Below, one piece after another: positions 41,516-49,811 of a stretch of 64,000 bases of DNA (its first letter is position 1; each line of letters opens with the position of its first letter). Below the pieces are notes generated by a model. That model ran no database searches. It was not told the DNA's origin and saw nothing but the letters and a program-made list of their open reading frames with translations. The position numbers were made by a program, and so were the translations under genes. The DNA lies in the NCBI GenBank assembly GCA_018993265.1, contig JAGKSW010000015.1, positions 62,001 to 126,000 of the forward strand, given 5' to 3'. The stretch is from Nostoc sp. TH1S01 (GTDB taxonomy: Bacteria > Cyanobacteriota > Cyanobacteriia > Cyanobacteriales > Nostocaceae).

Positions 41516-41549
41516 AAAACGCTCTCCTTTTCAGGGGGGCGTTTTTGTT
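41516..41549 (+). terminator. Rho-independent terminator of psbA
   Basis: AACGCTCTCC (from 41517) pairs with GGGGGGCGTT, then TTTGTTT. It follows the first hairpin and is the likely transcript end. Confidence 0.85.
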
Positions 41550-41632
41550 TGTGTGTATAAAATGATGTTGGAGTTAAGGGCGATCGCTCTTAGCTTTCGG
41601 TTATCATAGCTACAACGTAAATATGGAAATCA

Positions 41633-42100
41633 ATGGCTGAAACTGGCAGAATCAGGGTTGCTAAAGATAAAGCAGATTTAGTAAAAGCGTTAACATCTTC
41701 TGGTGGTGGTACTGGGCCTTTTCAAACCTTTGCTGATGTGATTTTATTTGCAGCAGCCTTGGGCGTAAAGCATAAAAAGCGTGTACCTTTAGGCGAAATT
41801 TCTAAACGCGAACCATCGCCTATTCCACAAGAGCAATTTATTGTCAGAGGATATGATACTGTAATTAACTTACTAGCAATTGTTGAAACTCAAGAAATCA
41901 AGATTCTTGCCTTTAATGAGGCGAACAATAATGAGACTCGTAATTATATTTTTGAAGAGTATGCTAATGGCGGACTTGAAATATTACAAATAGAACTGAG
42001 AGGAGCAGTAGACTATTCAGAAAGAATATTATTGTTTCTTAGTTCTGAACGATTTCAGGATAATGATGAAGAAGAGTTTGATTTAAGTAAATTTATTTAA
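41633..42100 (+). CDS. Dnd system-associated protein (dnd_assoc_4-like)
   Basis: 155 residues. The N-terminal half matches the DNA-sulfur-modification-associated family 4: RIRVAKDKADLVKALTSSGGGTGPFQTFADVILFAAALGVKHKKRVPL. The C-terminal half is acidic and ends DLSKFI. Its biochemical role is unknown; the family is recognised by co-occurrence with dnd genes. Followed 30 bases later by the sulfur-binding-domain nuclease, so the two are likely one operon. First gene of the accessory island after psbA. Confidence 0.78.
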   Translation: MAETGRIRVAKDKADLVKALTSSGGGTGPFQTFADVILFAAALGVKHKKRVPLGEISKREPSPIPQEQFIVRGYDTVINLLAIVETQEIKILAFNEANNNETRNYIFEEYANGGLEILQIELRGAVDYSERILLFLSSERFQDNDEEEFDLSKFI

Positions 42101-42130
42101 TTTTAATATCCTATATAGTTACTAATAAAA

Positions 42131-43096
42131 ATGAATAAAAATTTAGATTATTATTGTAACTGCTTTTCACAATTAAAAGTTTATAAAACTCATAAAAAAG
42201 GTGATGCACTTAATAAACCAGTGTTATTGCTTTCTATCATAGAGTTAATCTCACGAGAGATAATCAAAGACAATCATATTATTATTTCTGATATTCTAAT
42301 TGAAACATTTAAAAAATACTGGGAATTAACGACTACTCACTCATTTAAAGGTAGTGATTTTGCGCTTCCTTTTTTTCACCTAAAAAATGATAAATGTAGA
42401 TTTTGGCATATCAAATATAGTTCTGAATATGGTGGAGGTCGCCCTCAAACAATTCCTAAACTGAGAGAAGATATTGATTATGCGTATTTAGATGATGAGT
42501 TGTTTAATTTAATACAAGATGATAGTGCCAGAAAAGAATTAATTGATGCAATCATGTCAAGTTGGTTTTCCTATGAAGAAAATATCATAGAAGACCTTAT
42601 AAAAATTAACCAAAATTTTCAAAATGAAATATCTGAAGAAGAAGTAAGCAAAGAGTTACAAAATTTAGATGGTGTTGCTAAAATTAATCCTCAATGGAGA
42701 CTAAAAAATACATTAATTAGAAATGCCTTTTTTAGAAAAGCAATTGTTCGTATATATGATTCTAAATGTGCTTTTTGCGGAATTAGAGTTACTAAAGCTG
42801 CAAATCAAAACATTGTAGATGGCGCACACATTAAACCATTTGCCCAATTTTATGACAGCAGAATCCATAATGGTATTGCTCTTTGTAAGAATCACCATTG
42901 GGCTTTTGACCGTGGTTGGTTTACTGCTGATGAACAATATAAAATTATTGTGAGTAGGGGATTAGAAGAAATCTCTCCCCATACTAAACCTATGAAAGAT
43001 TTTCACGGTGAAAGGCTACTGTTACCAAATAAAGAGCAATACTTTCCAGAACTAGAAGCCTTACAATGGCATCGTCAAAACATATTTCAAGGCTAA
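42131..43096 (+). CDS. Sulfur-binding-domain HNH endonuclease (ScoMcrA-like)
   Basis: 321 residues. The N-terminal part (about 28-130) fits the sulfur-binding domain that recognises phosphorothioated DNA: KPVLLLSIIELISREIIKDNHI...YWELTTTHSFKGSDFALPFFHLKNDKCRFWHIK. The C-terminal HNH_2-type nuclease has C213-x2-C216, DGAHI (H233), NGIALCKNHHWAFDRGW (H255/H256). All metal and catalytic positions look intact. Expected to cleave near sulfur-modified sites. Its stop codon directly abuts that of dndB on the other strand. Confidence 0.82.
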   Translation: MNKNLDYYCNCFSQLKVYKTHKKGDALNKPVLLLSIIELISREIIKDNHIIISDILIETFKKYWELTTTHSFKGSDFALPFFHLKNDKCRFWHIKYSSEYGGGRPQTIPKLREDIDYAYLDDELFNLIQDDSARKELIDAIMSSWFSYEENIIEDLIKINQNFQNEISEEEVSKELQNLDGVAKINPQWRLKNTLIRNAFFRKAIVRIYDSKCAFCGIRVTKAANQNIVDGAHIKPFAQFYDSRIHNGIALCKNHHWAFDRGWFTADEQYKIIVSRGLEEISPHTKPMKDFHGERLLLPNKEQYFPELEALQWHRQNIFQG

Positions 43097-44695
43097 TTAC
43101 AACACAGGCGGAAGTCCTACTTCTTTGAGTTCTACAAATTCACCATCAAAACCAATTGTTTTATTTTCTACTGTCCTAGCATTAGCTAAAGCCTTGCGAA
43201 GTTCAGCGCGTTCCATTGAATCTTCAATTCCACCCAAAATGTAAATTAATAACTTAGCCGCTAATTCTTTTCCAGAAACTTGCACACGTTTTTTATTCGG
43301 GTCATATAAAACCCCATACCAAAGAGACTGAGGATATTCCATCCCAGTAAAGCCACCTTGCTGGTCAAACTTTTTCAATTTTTTGAAAATGCTGGTTAGA
43401 GAAACACCCTTTTTAAACACCAAAAATCCCAAAGCTTGAGCTATCGCAACTTGCGCTACAGGACGGAAAAGTATATTAGCTTCGCCGCCGCCTTTTTCAA
43501 AACTAAATCTTCGCAAAACTGGTGTATCTTCATGTTCCAAAATCTTGTAACTAGGTAAATTAGCCAAGTTATCAAACAGCTTTTTAAATTCCGCAATTCC
43601 CTGCTCAATTTCTTCGTCTTCTGGACGCATCGGAATCAAACCTTTTTCTAATGGTTTCCAGTGAGGGAATTTTTGACCTAAATATCGCTCAGACATATCT
43701 TGTAGAGCTTGCAATGTTGTCAAAACTGTAGAATTTGTCGCTACAGTTGCACTATTCCAATTAACACGCGGGTTTCGATTTGGACGCTGTTCTAAAAGTG
43801 GATGAGTCACCGCAATTTTTCGCGCCACAATAGAAAAACCGTCATCTTCATTTAACTGTGCTAACTGACCTTTAGTTAAAGGTGCAGCCATCAAATTAAC
43901 ATGAACAAAAATCGACCTTACTCTTCTTCTGGCTTCGTTACGAGTTTCCCCAGAATTTACTGCACAAATAAATTCAATACCAATTTTTTCTTTAGGTAAG
44001 CTTTGCAAATAAGCAGGGTCTACTTGATACTGCTCGATTAAATCTGAGACTGTGATAAAACTATCATCAGCAGTTTTATCTTTTTTATATCGCTGGAGTT
44101 TGCCAGTTTTAATTAACTCAATTAAACCTTGAACTCCCATCAGCCGATGTTGACCATCTAGTGCATAAATAGTCACATTTTCTTCAGAAACATTGAGTAA
44201 GCCGACCTTACCATCTTTATCTAGAGGTGTAAAATCGGTAGTAGACTTTGTAGCGCGTTCTTCACTGTCCCACTCAGATGCTTTTGAGTTATCAACCCAA
44301 GGCTGGTTAATTACTACGAGAACTGGGGGAAACTTATGATTTTTTCTCGCAGCTAAATATTGAACTAGAGGTGCTTGACGCGACCAGTCAATAGGACGCT
44401 GTTGAATTTCATCAATACTATCTGCATCGATTTCAATATTATCAGTCTCTGGATTATATTTTTTTTGCAGCAGAGGTAAACCAGAAGCAAAATGAACTCG
44501 GCCAGCAAACCATTCCAGAGTCACAGAACCAATATAGGCTTCACTACCGCCCATTTCCGTTTTCTGCACCAGAATTTGGTCTTTTTTCTCTAAGAATTTT
44601 TCCAGAAGTAAAGCTAGTACCTGTTTATCCTTGTTTTCTCTCTCCAGGTACTCTTTAGCAATATCAGTAGTGAGGTTAGATGCAATGTCACTCAT
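43097..44695 (-). CDS. dndB: DndB-family protein (DGQHR domain)
   Basis: 532 residues. It carries the DGQHR motif at 180-184 (YALDGQHRLMGV) and conserved flanks VNLMAAPLTKGQLAQLNEDD and FRPVAQVAIAQALGFLVF. DndB is the regulator/accessory component of DNA phosphorothioation. This copy is longer than typical DndB (about 350-400 residues) and transcribed away from dndC. No gap to the convergent nuclease gene (TAA/TTA back to back). Confidence 0.88.
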   Translation of the reverse strand: MSDIASNLTTDIAKEYLERENKDKQVLALLLEKFLEKKDQILVQKTEMGGSEAYIGSVTLEWFAGRVHFASGLPLLQKKYNPETDNIEIDADSIDEIQQRPIDWSRQAPLVQYLAARKNHKFPPVLVVINQPWVDNSKASEWDSEERATKSTTDFTPLDKDGKVGLLNVSEENVTIYALDGQHRLMGVQGLIELIKTGKLQRYKKDKTADDSFITVSDLIEQYQVDPAYLQSLPKEKIGIEFICAVNSGETRNEARRRVRSIFVHVNLMAAPLTKGQLAQLNEDDGFSIVARKIAVTHPLLEQRPNRNPRVNWNSATVATNSTVLTTLQALQDMSERYLGQKFPHWKPLEKGLIPMRPEDEEIEQGIAEFKKLFDNLANLPSYKILEHEDTPVLRRFSFEKGGGEANILFRPVAQVAIAQALGFLVFKKGVSLTSIFKKLKKFDQQGGFTGMEYPQSLWYGVLYDPNKKRVQVSGKELAAKLLIYILGGIEDSMERAELRKALANARTVENKTIGFDGEFVELKEVGLPPVL

Positions 44696-44849
44696 ATTAA
44701 TTTTTAAAAACTTAGTCTTGTAACCTAGCTATATTGTCCAAAAAGTTAGATACTAATAAATCCGTTTTTAAAAACTTTTTGGGAAGCCGCGCATTCCATA
44801 CACTGGAGTAAACAAGCGGTAACGCCCAAATATCCAGAGGTAGGAAGCA
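44696..44849. promoter_or_regulatory. Divergent dndB/dndC promoter region
   Basis: 154 bases between opposite start codons. AT-rich, with runs TTTTTAAAAACTTTTT (about 44763-44778) and a possible ribosome-binding site GAGGTAGGAAG for dndC at 44837-44847. No clear palindromic operator. Confidence 0.5.
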
Positions 44850-46505
44850 ATGACTGAAGCACAACAACCAGAAAATAAAGGTCAGCAGACACGTACTGTA
44901 GCAGAGTTGGTAGAGTATATCCAAGCTCTGACCACTGAAATTCAAGAATTGTATTGTTTGGATGCCATACCTTGGGTTGTTGGTTATTCAGGGGGCAAAG
45001 ACAGTACGGCGACTTTACAGCTTATTTGGAATGCGATATCTGAACTCCCCCTAGAAAAGCGGACTAAGCCTATTCATGTCATCACAACTGATACGTTAGT
45101 AGAAAATCCTGTAGTCTCTGTTTGGGTACGTAAATCTCTAGAACGTATGAGATTAGCCGCAAATGAACAAGAAATGCCAATAAAAGCTCATTTGCTATAT
45201 CCCGCAGTTAAAGATACTTTTTGGGTAAACTTAATAGGCAAAGGTTATCCAGCCCCACGCAATCGGATGCGTTGGTGTACCGATAGATTAAAGATTAAAC
45301 CAACTGATAGCTTTATTCGTGAAGTCATTCAAGCTAATGGCGAAGTAATTCTCGTTTTAGGTACTCGTAAAGCTGAAAGTGTTAAACGTGCTACGACTAT
45401 GGCTAAACATCGAGAATGGCGTATAAAAGATCATATAAATGCTAACCCTAACAGACCTAACTCTCTAATTTATCTTCCTATTGAAGATTGGCGTACTGAT
45501 GAAGTTTGGATTTATCTTAATCAGTGGGAGAATCCTTGGGAGTATAGCAATAAAGACTTGTTCATTATGTATCGTGGTGCAACAGCAGATAATGAATGTC
45601 CACTAGTTGTTGATACTTCTACACCTAGCTGTGGTGATTCTCGTTTTGGCTGCTGGGTTTGCACAATTGTTAATAAAGATAAATCTATGGAGGCCATGAT
45701 TCAAAATGATGAAGAAAAAGAATGGATGCAGCCTTTGTTAGATATTCGCAATGAATTAGATATCAGAGATGATCGTGATAAAAGAGATTTTCGCCGTATT
45801 TGGGGAGAAGTTCAACTGTTTGAACGTAATTTAGATGGAGAAATTTCTGTTGAGCCAATTTATGGGCCATATACAAAATACTGGCGGGAATATTGGCTAA
45901 AACGCTTATTAGTAGCAGAAAAACAAATCCGTCAAACAGCACCAGAAAATATGCGCGATATTAACCTCATCTCTCTTGAAGAATTGAGTGAAATTCGCCG
46001 TATTTGGTTAGAAGAGAAACATGAGTTTGATGATAGCCTACCCCGCATTTATCAAGAAGTCACAGGTGAGGAATTTAAAGATCCGCGTCCAGGTGCAGAC
46101 CTTAGCTTATTAGGTAGCGATGAATGGTCTGTATTAGAAGAAATCTGTGAAGATGATGAAATGCACTTAGAACTGATGGCGAAACTTTTAGACACAGAAC
46201 GCCAATTTCGTAAAATGTCGCGTCGTATTGGAATTTATGAAAGCTTAGAAAAATGTTTTGCTACTAGTTCTCGTTCTAAAGATGAAGCGGTGAGAAATGC
46301 TCATTTAAAACGAGATTTGAAAACAGCAGTTGAACAAGGTGATATTGAAAAAGTTAAGCAACTAACTCTAGCTGATTTTTCCGCACCAGAGGCACAAGCA
46401 AGTACACCCGATACACAAATTGACACCGCAAATACTCCAAAACCTGCTGACAATGCAAAGACTTGGGCAAATATGAAATTTAAAAAGAAACAGACAAAGG
46501 CTTAA
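44850..46505 (+). CDS. dndC: DNA phosphorothioation protein DndC
   Basis: 551 residues. PP-loop ATPase motif SGGKDST at 47-53; PAPS-reductase-like core with RNRMRWCTDRLKIKP and the Cys-rich block VDTSTPSCGDSRFGCWVC (Fe-S ligands). It activates the DNA backbone for sulfur incorporation together with DndD/DndE. The C-terminal extension (after about 500) is low-complexity Ala/Thr/Pro. Its stop overlaps that of the convergent XRE gene (TTAA). Confidence 0.95.
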   Translation: MTEAQQPENKGQQTRTVAELVEYIQALTTEIQELYCLDAIPWVVGYSGGKDSTATLQLIWNAISELPLEKRTKPIHVITTDTLVENPVVSVWVRKSLERMRLAANEQEMPIKAHLLYPAVKDTFWVNLIGKGYPAPRNRMRWCTDRLKIKPTDSFIREVIQANGEVILVLGTRKAESVKRATTMAKHREWRIKDHINANPNRPNSLIYLPIEDWRTDEVWIYLNQWENPWEYSNKDLFIMYRGATADNECPLVVDTSTPSCGDSRFGCWVCTIVNKDKSMEAMIQNDEEKEWMQPLLDIRNELDIRDDRDKRDFRRIWGEVQLFERNLDGEISVEPIYGPYTKYWREYWLKRLLVAEKQIRQTAPENMRDINLISLEELSEIRRIWLEEKHEFDDSLPRIYQEVTGEEFKDPRPGADLSLLGSDEWSVLEEICEDDEMHLELMAKLLDTERQFRKMSRRIGIYESLEKCFATSSRSKDEAVRNAHLKRDLKTAVEQGDIEKVKQLTLADFSAPEAQASTPDTQIDTANTPKPADNAKTWANMKFKKKQTKA

Positions 46506-46744
46506 ACTTGCTGGTCATCACTAGCATCTCCTAAGTACAGCCGGATAAACTCTTCTGCTGCGGCTGGATTAATTTTTCTGAGTGCATCACGAATTTCTAA
46601 CAGCGTATCAGCAACAGGATCTCTAATTTCATTCACCCATCGGTGAACGTTTGGCCGTCCTGTTCCCATTGTGACTGCTAACTTGTTTTGGCTGATGCTG
46701 TATGTTTCTAACACCTGTTTAAGTGCTTTACCTGCTTTTCCCAT
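46502..46744 (-). CDS. XRE-family HTH regulator
   Basis: 80 residues, almost only a Cro/C1-type HTH: VLETYSISQNKLAVTMGTGRPNVHRWVNEIRDPVADTLLEIRDALRKINPAAAEEFI. Probably a repressor of itself and of the divergent 84-residue gene. Three inverted repeats built on TTACC/GGTAA lie in the shared promoter (46782-46859). The codons for the recognition helix themselves contain a related palindrome (46632-46647). Confidence 0.85.
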   Translation of the reverse strand: MGKAGKALKQVLETYSISQNKLAVTMGTGRPNVHRWVNEIRDPVADTLLEIRDALRKINPAAAEEFIRLYLGDASDDQQV

Positions 46745-46781
46745 GCCTTTGATTGTGTCAAAGGCTTCTAACAGAGTAAAT

Positions 46782-46859
46782 GTTACCCATCGGTAACTAA
46801 AGGTGTAAGATAGTTTTGTTGCCGATAGGTAACATCACAACTTACCAACAAACAGGTAA
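46782..46859. promoter_or_regulatory. Operator array for the XRE regulator
   Basis: GTTACCCATCGGTAAC (46782-46797) and GTTGCCGATAGGTAAC (46818-46833) are 16-base inverted repeats with 4-base spacers and start-to-start spacing of 36. A third pair TTACC...GGTAA (46842-46859) has an 8-base spacer. The arrangement is phage-repressor-like. The first site lies closest to the XRE start, the last is next to the 84-residue gene. Confidence 0.75.
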
Positions 46860-46865
46860 ATTCCA

Positions 46866-47120
46866 ATGACTAAAAGCTTTCTAGAGGATACTTGTCAAAC
46901 CACCACGCCGCTTGCTTCCACCAACGACTCTACACAAACAACACCCGATAGAGAGTCTGTAAAAGTTGTAATTTATGGTTCTAAAAAAGGTGTCCACAAT
47001 ACAATTTTGACTTTATACAAACTGGGTTTCGCCCAAGTTAACGAGTGGAGTCCTTTATTACCTAGTTCTAACCCTGGCGAAGTTATGAGTATTTTAACAA
47101 GGCAGATTCTGACAAATTAA
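46866..47120 (+). CDS. Conserved cyanobacterial hypothetical protein
   Basis: 84 residues. The first about 30 are Thr/Ser-rich; the core VKVVIYGSKKGVHNTILTLYKLGFAQVNEWSPLLPSSNPGEVMSILTR resembles a small family I recall from many cyanobacteria, function unknown. It is not DndE-like. Divergent from, and probably repressed by, the XRE regulator. Confidence 0.65.
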   Translation: MTKSFLEDTCQTTTPLASTNDSTQTTPDRESVKVVIYGSKKGVHNTILTLYKLGFAQVNEWSPLLPSSNPGEVMSILTRQILTN

Positions 47121-47132
47121 GTTAAAAAATAC

Positions 47133-47737
47133 GGGGCGAATAGAATTCGCGGCTACACAGACAAAACCCGCCTGCGCGGGTTTCAAAAAAATGAGAGCAA
47201 ATTTTACGCAGTTATATTTACATTACGTTTGGGCAACGTGGGATAGATTACCTCTGATCACACCTGATATTCAAAAGTTAGTTTATGCAGCAATTCTCAA
47301 AGAATGTGAACAATTAAAATGTACTGTAATTGCTATAGGTGGTATTGAAGACCATATTCATCTATTAACAGGTTTCCCGGTGACTATCAGCGTGTCTGAT
47401 TTAATTAAGCAGATTAAAGGTAGTTCTTCACATTTTATAAATCACGAAATTAAACCAGGAGGCTTTTTCAAATGGCAAGGTAGTTATGCGGCTTTTACAG
47501 TTAGTTATGATGCGATTGATAATGTTGCTCACTATATTAGGAATCAAGCTGTTCATCATCAACAAAAATCAATTATTTCTGCATGGGAGTTAACCTTACC
47601 TGTCGATATAAAGGGCGATTAGAAATCGCGGCTATACAAACAAAACCCGCCTGCGCGGGTTAAGAAAAATACATTTTATCTTATCTTAGTCCGCGTAGGC
47701 GGACTTCGCCTGTGTAGCCGCGAATTCCATTCGCCCG
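47133..47737 (+). mobile_element. IS200/RAYT-like element with REP-like units
   Basis: A solitary Y1 transposase gene (47191-47622) is flanked by three units of about 50 bases, each made of two hairpins. Unit 1 (47133-47183): GCGAAT-AGA-ATTCGC and AAACCCGC-CTGC-GCGGGTTT. Unit 2 (47613-47662): the same order. Unit 3 (47687-47737): inverted, with GTCCGC-GTAG-GCGGAC. Unit 2 overlaps the transposase stop codon. The element sits between the XRE/84-residue genes and dndD. The absence of simple terminal inverted repeats and the internal units fit a REPtron. Confidence 0.78.
47191..47622 (+). CDS. tnpA: IS200/IS605-family (RAYT-like) Y1 transposase
   Basis: 143 residues. HUH motif H55-I-H57 in GGIEDHIHLLTGF; catalytic Tyr115 in HYIRNQAVHHQQKS; the conserved GFFKWQGSYAAFTVSY is also present. 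Intact length and motifs, so it may be active. Its last three codons (KGD) and stop are encoded by REP-like unit 2. Confidence 0.9.
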   Translation: MRANFTQLYLHYVWATWDRLPLITPDIQKLVYAAILKECEQLKCTVIAIGGIEDHIHLLTGFPVTISVSDLIKQIKGSSSHFINHEIKPGGFFKWQGSYAAFTVSYDAIDNVAHYIRNQAVHHQQKSIISAWELTLPVDIKGD

Positions 47738-47797
47738 GAATGATTTATTCTAAAAATCCTATCTCGACCGATGCCGATATTTTATCTATAACGACAA

Positions 47798-49786
47798 ATG
47801 ATATTTTTAGAACTTGTATTACAAAATTTTGGCCCTTATTCTGGCAGACAAGTAATTAATCTTGACCCAAGAATTGAAGAAAATCCCCGCCCGATTCTTT
47901 TATTAGGTGGTATGAATGGCGGTGGAAAGACTACTCTTATGGATGCTATTCGGCTGGCATTATATGGACAACGCGCTCAATGTTCGACGCGCGGTAATTT
48001 GAGCTATAGTGATTTTTTAAATCAATGTGTTAATAGTAAAGCTACTCCTGCTGAAAAGACCCGGATTGAGTTACTATTTGAACATATTGAAGATGATCAC
48101 CCAGTAAAATATCGAATTGTAAGAACTTGGGAAAAAAATTCTAAAGATGGTAAAGATGCTTTGGGAATTTTAGGTGATGATGATACTTGGCCTGTTGATT
48201 ATCTGGTAAATATTTGGGACGACTATATAGAAAATTTACTACCTTTAGGAATTTCTAATTTATTTTTATTTGATGGCGAACAAGTTAAAGAACTAGCAGA
48301 ACAAGAAACGCCACCACCAATTGTTATTGAAGCTATTCGTGGGCTGTTAGGTCTAGAATTGGCTGATAAATTAGCAGTTGATTTAGATGTTTTAATCACC
48401 CGCAAGCGTAAAGAGATGGCTGATACTAAAGATTTAGCTAATCTCGAAGATATTGAAAAAAGGTTATTAAAACAGCAAGAAGATTATCAAGTAACAGAAG
48501 AAGATTTAGCTAATTTAAAGAATCAAGTCGAAGAATTAGAAACTATTCAGCGAGAAGCTTTAGATAAATTTGTATCTGAAGGTGGGAAAATTGCCGCAGA
48601 ACGCAGCCAGTTAGAAGAGAAACAAAAGGAAAAAACTACTGCATTAGAAGCAATTCGACATTCGTTATGTGAATTAGCTGCGGATATTTTACCTTTAGCC
48701 CTAATTCCTAATTTATTGAGTCAGGTACAAACACAGGGCGCAAGTGAATTTCGTAATCAACAGGTGCAACTTGCGAGAGATGTTTTACTTGAACGTGATA
48801 AACGTTTAATTGAATGGTTAAGTCAGTTAACCATTGCTGCTAACCAAGTTGATAAAATTCAAGCTTTCTTAGCTGAAGATGTTGATAATTTATATGCAAA
48901 TTCACTCCAGTCTGAAGCACCTTGGCTATTAGCTGATGAGGAAAGCTTGAGTCAACTAGATAATGTGAGATATCATTTGCAAAATGCGCGTAATATTGCA
49001 AAACAGCATTTAGTTAATTTGAGAAGTCTGGAAGAAGAAATTATTACATTGGAAAGACAAGTGCAGACAGCAGCAGAACCGGAAGCTTATAAAAAGCTGC
49101 GGGATGCTGTAGAAAATTCACAAAAAGAAGTTGTACAAGCTAAAGCAAAGTATGAAACAACAAGGCAGAAATTAGCAGCGTTAACGGATGCAATTGAAAT
49201 AACGAAAAAAGAATTAAACGATTATACTGACAAAAGTATAAAACATAAAAATAGAGAACATATCATTACTTCTGCCTCTAAAGTTCAAGAAACTCTGAAG
49301 GTTTTTCGAGAAAAATTAACGCTGAGGAAGTTAAATAAATTAGAGGAAGAGGTTAAGAATTGTTTTCTCTATTTACTGCACAAATCAGATTTAGTATTTC
49401 GCATCGCTATTGATACTAAAACCTTTGCCTTGTCGCTGTTCGATTTCGATGGTAAACCAGTCCCAAAACATCGCCTTTCGGCTGGAGAGAAGCAGTTACT
49501 GGCGATCGCCTTCCTCTGGGGACTAGCCAAAGTCTCTGGCTTGCGCTTACCAGTCGCCATTGACACACCCCTTGGTAGACTCGACTCCTCACACCGCCAA
49601 AACCTAGTAGAAAAATACTTCCCCGCCGCTAGCCATCAAGTAATTCTGCTATCTACTGATACGGAAATTGGTAAAAAAGAAGTCGAAACCCTGCGGAAAA
49701 ATGAAGCGATCGCCCGTGAATATCTCCTCAAATACGACTCATCCACCCGCCAAACCACAGTGATAGAAAATCAATATTTTTGGTAG
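47798..49786 (+). CDS. dndD: DNA phosphorothioation ATPase DndD
   Basis: 662 residues, SMC/RecN-like. Walker A GGMNGGGKTT (37-46), long central coiled coil (about 200-520), signature LSAGEKQLLAIAFLWGLAKVSG and Walker B VAIDTPLGRLDSSHR near the C-terminus. Couples ATP hydrolysis to DNA backbone opening for sulfur insertion with DndC. Normally directly behind dndC; here about 1.3 kb away because of the XRE, small-gene and transposon insertions. No obvious Shine-Dalgarno. Confidence 0.94.
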   Translation: MIFLELVLQNFGPYSGRQVINLDPRIEENPRPILLLGGMNGGGKTTLMDAIRLALYGQRAQCSTRGNLSYSDFLNQCVNSKATPAEKTRIELLFEHIEDDHPVKYRIVRTWEKNSKDGKDALGILGDDDTWPVDYLVNIWDDYIENLLPLGISNLFLFDGEQVKELAEQETPPPIVIEAIRGLLGLELADKLAVDLDVLITRKRKEMADTKDLANLEDIEKRLLKQQEDYQVTEEDLANLKNQVEELETIQREALDKFVSEGGKIAAERSQLEEKQKEKTTALEAIRHSLCELAADILPLALIPNLLSQVQTQGASEFRNQQVQLARDVLLERDKRLIEWLSQLTIAANQVDKIQAFLAEDVDNLYANSLQSEAPWLLADEESLSQLDNVRYHLQNARNIAKQHLVNLRSLEEEIITLERQVQTAAEPEAYKKLRDAVENSQKEVVQAKAKYETTRQKLAALTDAIEITKKELNDYTDKSIKHKNREHIITSASKVQETLKVFREKLTLRKLNKLEEEVKNCFLYLLHKSDLVFRIAIDTKTFALSLFDFDGKPVPKHRLSAGEKQLLAIAFLWGLAKVSGLRLPVAIDTPLGRLDSSHRQNLVEKYFPAASHQVILLSTDTEIGKKEVETLRKNEAIAREYLLKYDSSTRQTTVIENQYFW

Positions 49787-49811
49787 TAGCTAAAGATAAA
49801 TTGGGCGCTAC

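Noticed and set aside
46866-47120. Possible DndE
   Set aside because: Size is near that of DndE but the sequence (VVIYGSKKGVHNTILTLYKLGFAQV) is a different small cyanobacterial family.
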